Positions 59,400 through 64,000 of a stretch of DNA of 64,000 nucleotides are shown here, piece by piece. Both the position numbers and the translations under genes were made by a program. The stretch is from Acidovorax sp. KKS102 (GTDB lineage Bacteria; Pseudomonadota; Gammaproteobacteria; Burkholderiales; Burkholderiaceae_C): NCBI RefSeq assembly GCF_000302535.1, contig NC_018708.1:4216001-4280000 (forward strand), in the 5' to 3' direction. The notes beneath the pieces are model-generated. The model searched no databases and was not told where the DNA came from. It was given only the letters and a program-made list of their open reading frames with translations. The number at the start of each line of letters is the position of its first letter. The stretch's first letter is position 1.

Positions 59400-61688
59400 T
59401 CAGGCGATCTTGAACCGTGCCACCGATTGGCGCAGTTCTTCGGCCATGTGCGAAAGCTCGCGCACCTGCTGCGCAGTCGTGCGGGTACCTTCACCCGTCT
59501 GTTCGGTCACCGCAAAAATGTGCTGGATGTTGTCGGCCACTTCGTTGGCCAGAACAGCTTCCCGGGAAGTCGAAGACGAAATCTGCTCAATCAGTTCAGC
59601 CAGACGGCGCGACACGCGGTCGATTTCGGTCAGTGCGGTACCGGCGCTGTCGGACAGCCGGGCCCCTTCCACCACACCCTGCGTGGAGCGCTCCATAGCG
59701 GCCACGGCGTCCTGGGTGTCGGTCTGAATGGCCTTCACCAGCGCCGAGATCTGGCGCGTAGCGTCTGCGGAGCGTTCAGCAAGGCGCTGCACTTCTTCCG
59801 CCACCACCGAGAAGCCGCGACCGGCTTCACCGGCAGACGCGGCCTGAATGGCGGCGTTCAGAGCCAGCACGTTCGTCTGCTCGGTAATGTCAGAAATCAG
59901 CTCGGTGATTTCACCGATCTCCTGCGACGATTCGCCCAGGCGCTTGATCCGCTTGGAAGTGTCCTGGATCTGGTCGCGGATGGAGTTCATACCGCCGATG
60001 GCGTTCTGCACGGCCTGCAGACCCGAGTCCGCAGCTTGCAGCGACTGACGGGCCACCGTAGCGGACTCTTGCGCCTGTGTGGACACCTCGTTGATTCGGG
60101 TCGCCATGTCCAGAACGGAGCGGCCGGTTTCGCGAATTTCGCGCAGCTGCTCGGTCGATGCCGCCAGCAGTTCGGTCGAGGTGTTGTCCACCTGGGCGGT
60201 CGTCTGCGCCACGCGGGTCGCGGTGTTCTGCACGCTGCCCACCAGCTGGCGCAACTCTTCCACCGTGTAGTTCACCGAGTCAGCAATAGCGCCGGTGATG
60301 TCTTCCGTCACCGTGGCTTCTTGCGTCAAGTCACCTTCAGCAACCGACTGCAGTTCGTTCATCAAACGCAAAATGGCGGCCTGGTTGGCGTCGTTCACGC
60401 GCTTGGCTTCCTGCTCCTGGCGCTTAGCGTCGCGTTGCTGGTTTTCAGCAGCTGCCTGACGGCCACGGCTGTCCAGCAGCTGAACGCGCGAAATACCGAT
60501 ACCGCACAGCAGCACGAACAAGCCTGCCAGCGCCAGAGCGGCGAACTGGCCTGCGCCCAGACCAGTCTGGGCGGACAGCTTGCTCTGCAGGCCTTCGAGC
60601 TGGCGGCGCAGGGGTTCGCTGTCAGCAACGATGGCGGACTGCGCTTCGCGGGCAGACACCAGTCCTTGCAGGTTGCCCAGAATGGCGCTGGCCTGGGTGC
60701 GGGTCTGTTCGTACAGCTTGATCAGCGCTTCCAACTGCTCGCGGGTCTGCGCGTCCTTGGTGGCCGACAGGCGCAATTCAGGGCTGCCTTCCAGCAGGCC
60801 TTGCGCAATTTCCTTGAAGGAGTTCAAGTCCTTGCCCAGCAGAAACACGGCCTCGGGGCTCACGCCTTCCATGGTCTGGAACTCGTTAGCAGACTTACCA
60901 ATACGCTGGGTCAACATCACCAGCTGGCCTGCGGCGGAGATTTCGGCTGCAGGAGCGTTTTGTTGCAGCTTGAGCGACGACACCGTTTCAGCGATTTCCA
61001 GCAGGTCGGACGACTGGCGGTTGATGGTGCGCAGAGCGTCACCCACCTGCGTCAGGATCTTTTGCTGGCCCATCACCACGCTGGCGTTGCGCTCAGCGCG
61101 CTCCATCAGGGGGTTGACGGCGTCCAGATCGGGTTTGAAAGGTTCGCCCAGCGACTGCACACCCAGCTCGTTGTCACCCGAATTCAGGGCGCGCACGTTG
61201 CGGGCCAACACGCCCGAGCTTTCCACCACGTCCGGGAAGGCCTGTGGACTACCCACTAGCGCCTGCGACACCGACTTGGCGAGACGTTGCGACTGCATCA
61301 GCGACTGGCCGGTAGCCGCCAGCTGCTGCGCGGAACGGTCGGCCAGCTGCAGCACCCAACCGGCGATCAGTGCCAGCACCACCACCCCCACGGCCAGCAA
61401 GGCCAGCAGCCGGCGCTGGTGGCCTGCGGCGGTCGAGCGGCCTAGCAGAGGCAGGCTGATGAGGTCTTCTTTGGCTTCATGAGCTGTGAGCTCGGATGTG
61501 TAGCCATCAGGATCGCCCTGGACACTGTTCATCGCTTCGGCCTGGTAGGAGTCACTCAGTTGCGGGCCATCCAGCGCCCCTGTGGCCATAAGGTCCCGCC
61601 CATCATCGGTCACGCCGGCGGCGCCGCCAGTATCAGGCGTGACGGGTTTCCGGTTGAACAGTTTTCCAAATTGATTGACGACGGACAT
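59400..61688 (-). CDS. pilJ: PilJ, methyl-accepting chemoreceptor for the type IV pilus system
   Basis: 762 residues. First transmembrane helix about residues 92-113 (LLALLAVGVVVLALIAGWVL), two PilJ-type periplasmic helical modules, second helix about 385-405 (AALALAGLFVLLCGIGI), a HAMP-like region, then the MCP signalling domain with the hairpin tip (ITEQTNVLALNAAIQAASAG, GRGFSVVAEEVQRLAERSA). It passes pilus-borne signals to ChpA through PilI. AAGG precedes the ATG. The glutamates available for methylation fit, but no CheR/PilK gene is seen here. Confidence 0.93.
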   Translation of the reverse strand: MSVVNQFGKLFNRKPVTPDTGGAAGVTDDGRDLMATGALDGPQLSDSYQAEAMNSVQGDPDGYTSELTAHEAKEDLISLPLLGRSTAAGHQRRLLALLAVGVVVLALIAGWVLQLADRSAQQLAATGQSLMQSQRLAKSVSQALVGSPQAFPDVVESSGVLARNVRALNSGDNELGVQSLGEPFKPDLDAVNPLMERAERNASVVMGQQKILTQVGDALRTINRQSSDLLEIAETVSSLKLQQNAPAAEISAAGQLVMLTQRIGKSANEFQTMEGVSPEAVFLLGKDLNSFKEIAQGLLEGSPELRLSATKDAQTREQLEALIKLYEQTRTQASAILGNLQGLVSAREAQSAIVADSEPLRRQLEGLQSKLSAQTGLGAGQFAALALAGLFVLLCGIGISRVQLLDSRGRQAAAENQQRDAKRQEQEAKRVNDANQAAILRLMNELQSVAEGDLTQEATVTEDITGAIADSVNYTVEELRQLVGSVQNTATRVAQTTAQVDNTSTELLAASTEQLREIRETGRSVLDMATRINEVSTQAQESATVARQSLQAADSGLQAVQNAIGGMNSIRDQIQDTSKRIKRLGESSQEIGEITELISDITEQTNVLALNAAIQAASAGEAGRGFSVVAEEVQRLAERSADATRQISALVKAIQTDTQDAVAAMERSTQGVVEGARLSDSAGTALTEIDRVSRRLAELIEQISSSTSREAVLANEVADNIQHIFAVTEQTGEGTRTTAQQVRELSHMAEELRQSVARFKIA

Positions 61689-61709
61689 GGTGCAGCCTTA
61701 CAGAAAAAC

Positions 61710-62237
61710 TCAAGCACTTATGCTCAGGAAAGCGGGATGTTGGGACAGGATCTGCAAGTTCAGCTCCTGCCAGCGTGTACCACTGGAATCAATATAAGTG
61801 GTACCGAAGAAGCTGGGGGATTCCTCGGCCGGCAACTCGGACGACACAAACGCATCCGTGCCACGCAGACCCGCCAAGCGGTCCACTAGCAGGGCGGCAT
61901 TCACGTCGAGCGCGGCATTGAACGCGAGCAGACTGGCCTCGGACAGCGCTTGCTCGGTGCGCGGCGCTTTGAAGCCCAGCAAACCCGCGAGGTCCACCAC
62001 CCCCACAAGGCCACCTCGCAGGTTGGCCACACCCAGAAACCAGCTCTGGGTGTAAGGCACGGCCTGCACCGATACCCAAGGGAAGATCTCCCCGGACTGC
62101 CCCAGGGGCAGCAAATAGAAATTCCCGGCGGACTCTACAGCCAGCCAGGAGGACACAGATGTACCTTCGGACCTTGCAGCCTGCAAGCGGCTGGCAAGTC
62201 GGGTCTGGAGCTCCCGTAGGGCTTCGCGGTTTGCCAT
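61710..62237 (-). CDS. pilI: PilI, CheW-like coupling protein
   Basis: 175 residues. Single CheW domain linking the receptor PilJ to the kinase ChpA: GNFYLLPLGQSGEIFPWVSV, VPYTQSWFLGVANLRGGLVGVVDLAGLLGF (the conserved NLRG segment) are visible. Lies 21 bp upstream of pilJ and 15 bp after pilH in one operon. Confidence 0.92.
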   Translation of the reverse strand: MANREALRELQTRLASRLQAARSEGTSVSSWLAVESAGNFYLLPLGQSGEIFPWVSVQAVPYTQSWFLGVANLRGGLVGVVDLAGLLGFKAPRTEQALSEASLLAFNAALDVNAALLVDRLAGLRGTDAFVSSELPAEESPSFFGTTYIDSSGTRWQELNLQILSQHPAFLSISA

Positions 62238-62252
62238 GAGCGCGCCGCTGCC

Positions 62253-62618
62253 TCAGTTCAGAGCGTCGATTTTGGCCTGTAGCTCTGCGGGGTCCACCGG
62301 CTTGGTGATGTAGCCGCGCGCACCTTGGCGCATGCCCCAGACACGGTCGGTTTCCTGATTTTTGCTGGTGCACATGATGATCGGCACATCAGCGTAAAGG
62401 GGGTCGCGGGTAATGGCACGCGTGAGCTGGAAGCCGTTTTGGCCGGGCATCACCACATCCATCAGGATGAGGTCGGGCTTTTCTTCGGCCAGACGGCGAA
62501 ATGCCTCCTCGGCATTTTCTGCAGTACGAACTTGCATGCCTTTTTTCTGAAGCAGGTCCGTCAAAAACATCAACTCGGTCTTCGAGTCGTCGACGACCAA
62601 TACTTTCTGAATGGGCAT
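62253..62618 (-). CDS. pilH: PilH, CheY-like response regulator
   Basis: 121 residues from the ATG at 62618, with AAGGAG 7-8 bases upstream; its start overlaps the pilG stop by one base (TAATG). A lone receiver domain: VLVVDDSKTELMFL, phospho-Asp in LILMDVVMPGQNGFQ (about residue 52), switch Thr region IIMCTSKN and Lys in YITKPVDP. In the Pil-Chp system PilH opposes or tunes PilG and influences pilus retraction. Confidence 0.93.
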   Translation of the reverse strand: MPIQKVLVVDDSKTELMFLTDLLQKKGMQVRTAENAEEAFRRLAEEKPDLILMDVVMPGQNGFQLTRAITRDPLYADVPIIMCTSKNQETDRVWGMRQGARGYITKPVDPAELQAKIDALN

Positions 62619-63016
62619 TAGATAGCTCCTTGTTGGGAATTGCCAAACTGCTGCACGGCCTGCAACAGCTGGTCTTTGGTAAACGGCTTGGTGAGATATT
62701 CTTGGCAGCCAACCATGCGCCCACGCGCTTTGTCGAACACACCGTCCTTGGAGGACAGCATCACTACCGGAGTATCTGCAAAACGGGCATTGCGCTTGAT
62801 GATGGCGCAGGTCTGGTACCCGTCGAGCTTGGGCATGAGGATGTCGCAAAAAATCAGCTGAGGCTGGTAATCATTGACTTTGGCCAAAGCATCAAAGCCG
62901 TCGTCGGCCAACAAGACTTCGTGCCCCCCCTGCTTGAGAAAAATCTCGGCGCTTCGACGGATGGTGTTGCTGTCATCCACCACGAGCACTTTGAAAGATG
63001 CGCCTGTTGTAGTCAA
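62618..63016 (-). CDS. pilG: PilG, CheY-like response regulator
   Basis: 132 residues from a TTG start at 63016, preceded by GGGAG nine bases upstream; the next in-frame options would cut the receiver domain. Lone receiver domain: VLVVDDSNTIRRSAEIFLKQ, phospho-Asp in LIFCDILMPKLDGYQ (about residue 56), VVMLSSKDGVFDKARGRMVG and Lys in YLTKPFTK, a very characteristic PilG pattern. Main output of ChpA toward pilus extension. First gene of the pilGHIJ-chpA operon. Confidence 0.93.
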   Translation of the reverse strand: MTTTGASFKVLVVDDSNTIRRSAEIFLKQGGHEVLLADDGFDALAKVNDYQPQLIFCDILMPKLDGYQTCAIIKRNARFADTPVVMLSSKDGVFDKARGRMVGCQEYLTKPFTKDQLLQAVQQFGNSQQGAI

Positions 63017-63075
63017 TTGTCACTGCTCCCGATGGAGAAAATAAACAACGCAGCAGCGAATGGTGCTGGAGCGCC

Positions 63076-63249
63076 TCAGATCTGGACCATCTCGAAATCT
63101 TCCTTGCGGGCGCCACATTCTGGGCAGGTCCAGTTCATCGGGACCTGATCCCAAGGCGTGCCGGGTGCAATGCCGTGCTCGGGAGACCCCTGCGCTTCGT
63201 CATAAATCCAGCCGCAAATCAAACACATCCAAGTTTTAAAGTCGGTCAC
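63076..63249 (-). CDS. Rubredoxin
   Basis: 57 residues from a GTG at 63249. Small Fe(Cys)4 electron carrier. Both knuckles are present: CLICG (Cys9, Cys12) and CPECG (Cys42, Cys45), with the aromatic WIYDEAQG and PGTPWDQVPMNW segments of the family and the tail ARKEDFEMVQI. A rubredoxin upstream of pilG and divergent from a thiD-type gene is a familiar arrangement in this bacterial group. The redox partner is not in the window. Confidence 0.92.
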   Translation of the reverse strand: MTDFKTWMCLICGWIYDEAQGSPEHGIAPGTPWDQVPMNWTCPECGARKEDFEMVQI

Positions 63250-63343
63250 AGCTTAAAGGGCCTTCACATAGAATGCAACGATTGTATCTAGCGATTTCCG
63301 CGGCCTGCAGCTTCTGTGCCACCCCTCCAGCAGGATCTGGTCC

Positions 63344-64000
63344 ATGACCACCAAAGCCTCCCTCCCCCCCTCCGAAATCCCAGATATTGACGACGATGAC
63401 GCGGAGGAAGCGAGCCCGGCCTGTGTGCTGGTCTTCAACGCCAGCGACCCCAGTGGAGCGGGCGGACTGACCGCCGACATCACCACCATCGCCTCTGTCG
63501 GCGGACACCCGATTGCCGTGGTCACCGGGGCCTATGCCCGCGACACGGCTCAGATTTTTGACCACTTCAGCTTCGACGACGAGGCGGTGTCCGAGCAGGC
63601 GCGGGCCGTGCTGGAAGACCTGCCCGTGCAGGCGATCAAGGTCGGCTTTGTGGGCAGCCCCGAGAACATCAGCACCATTGCCGAGATCACGACCGACTAC
63701 GACGAAGTCCCCGTGATCGCCTACATGCCCAACCTGTCCTGGTGGCGCGACGAGCTGATTGACGAGTACCTCGACGCCTTCCGCGAGCTGCTGCTGCCCC
63801 AGACCTCGGTGTTGGTTGGAAACCACAGCACGTTGTGGCGCTGGCTGCTGCCGGACTGGACGGGCGAGCGCAGCCCCACCGCGCGCGACATTGCCCGCGC
63901 AGCCTCCGAGATGGGCGTGCCTTACACATTAGTCACTGGCATCCCCTTGCCCGAGCAGTTTGTCGAGAACGTACTGGCCTCGCCCCAGACCGTGCTGGGC
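63344..64000 (+). CDS. thiD: Hydroxymethylpyrimidine/phosphomethylpyrimidine kinase (ThiD-like), 3' end outside window
   Basis: 219 codons are visible and the frame is open at the window end. The ATG at 63344 begins a long acidic N-terminal extension (about 24 residues, DIDDDDAEE) before the kinase domain VLVFNASDPSGAGGLTADITTIASVGGH, the ribokinase-fold signature of ThiD. VQAIKVGFVGSPENI and VLVGNHSTLWRWLL follow. It phosphorylates the thiamine pyrimidine precursor. The substrate-pocket sequence is somewhat unusual, so a related pyridoxal-type kinase cannot be excluded. It is divergent from the rubredoxin gene with 94 bp between the starts. Confidence 0.85.
   Translation, partial: MTTKASLPPSEIPDIDDDDAEEASPACVLVFNASDPSGAGGLTADITTIASVGGHPIAVVTGAYARDTAQIFDHFSFDDEAVSEQARAVLEDLPVQAIKVGFVGSPENISTIAEITTDYDEVPVIAYMPNLSWWRDELIDEYLDAFRELLLPQTSVLVGNHSTLWRWLLPDWTGERSPTARDIARAASEMGVPYTLVTGIPLPEQFVENVLASPQTVLG

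Overview
The window is a GC-rich chromosomal segment of a betaproteobacterium. Gene content and order point to the Comamonadaceae, most likely an Acidovorax-like organism: a pyrR-pyrB-pyrC' cluster next to yqgE/ruvX, a rubredoxin-pilGHIJ-chpA block, a TRAP-based uronate cluster, and short GCTAGCGC intergenic palindromes. That placement is inference from remembered gene neighbourhoods, not from a search.

Layout. 1-5.7 kb: the end of tamA and all of tamB (outer-membrane protein assembly), then tRNA-Arg(CCT). 5.9-9.0 kb: a glycine-zipper protein, an RhtA-like exporter divergent from an Lrp/AsnC regulator, and a ketopantoate reductase homologue. 9.2-12.5 kb: a two-component system divergent from an ABC-type periplasmic binding protein. 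12.5-15.2 kb: a DegQ/HtrA protease and a catalase-like haem protein. 15.2-26.5 kb: a hexuronate/hexarate oxidation cluster (galM, EamA transporter, garD, dctM-dctQ-dctP TRAP transporter, lactonase, udh, a divergent FadR-type GntR regulator, a 2,5-dioxovalerate-type dehydrogenase). 26.7-35.9 kb: metal acquisition (DUF2946 protein, TonB receptor, PepSY membrane protein, a sensor kinase, divergent FbpB-like permease and FbpC-like ATPase).

36.4-45.6 kb is a likely accessory island. Its left edge cuts a 5'-truncated gene. It holds a tandemly repeated Calx-beta/EF-hand/RTX/DUF4214 protein gene broken by three single-base frameshifts, a decayed IS5-type transposase, a SulP-STAS-cyclic-nucleotide-binding fusion, and a very AT-rich small lipoprotein gene. 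Housekeeping genes resume at 45.6 kb: plsC, catalytically dead pyrC', pyrB, pyrR, ruvX, yqgE, a photolyase, then the twitching-motility chemosensory system (pilU, chpA/pilL, pilJ, pilI, pilH, pilG), a rubredoxin, and the start of a thiD-like kinase.

How the genes work together. The uronate cluster would import uronate through the TRAP system, oxidise it with Udh, hydrolyse the lactone, dehydrate the aldarate with GarD, and finish with the semialdehyde dehydrogenase. The expected intermediate enzyme, 5-keto-4-deoxyglucarate dehydratase, is not in the window. Three classes of dispersed intergenic palindromes are visible, one with compensatory stem changes. The most unusual part of the window is the island and its repeat protein. 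I found no CRISPR array, prophage, or clearly new defence system.
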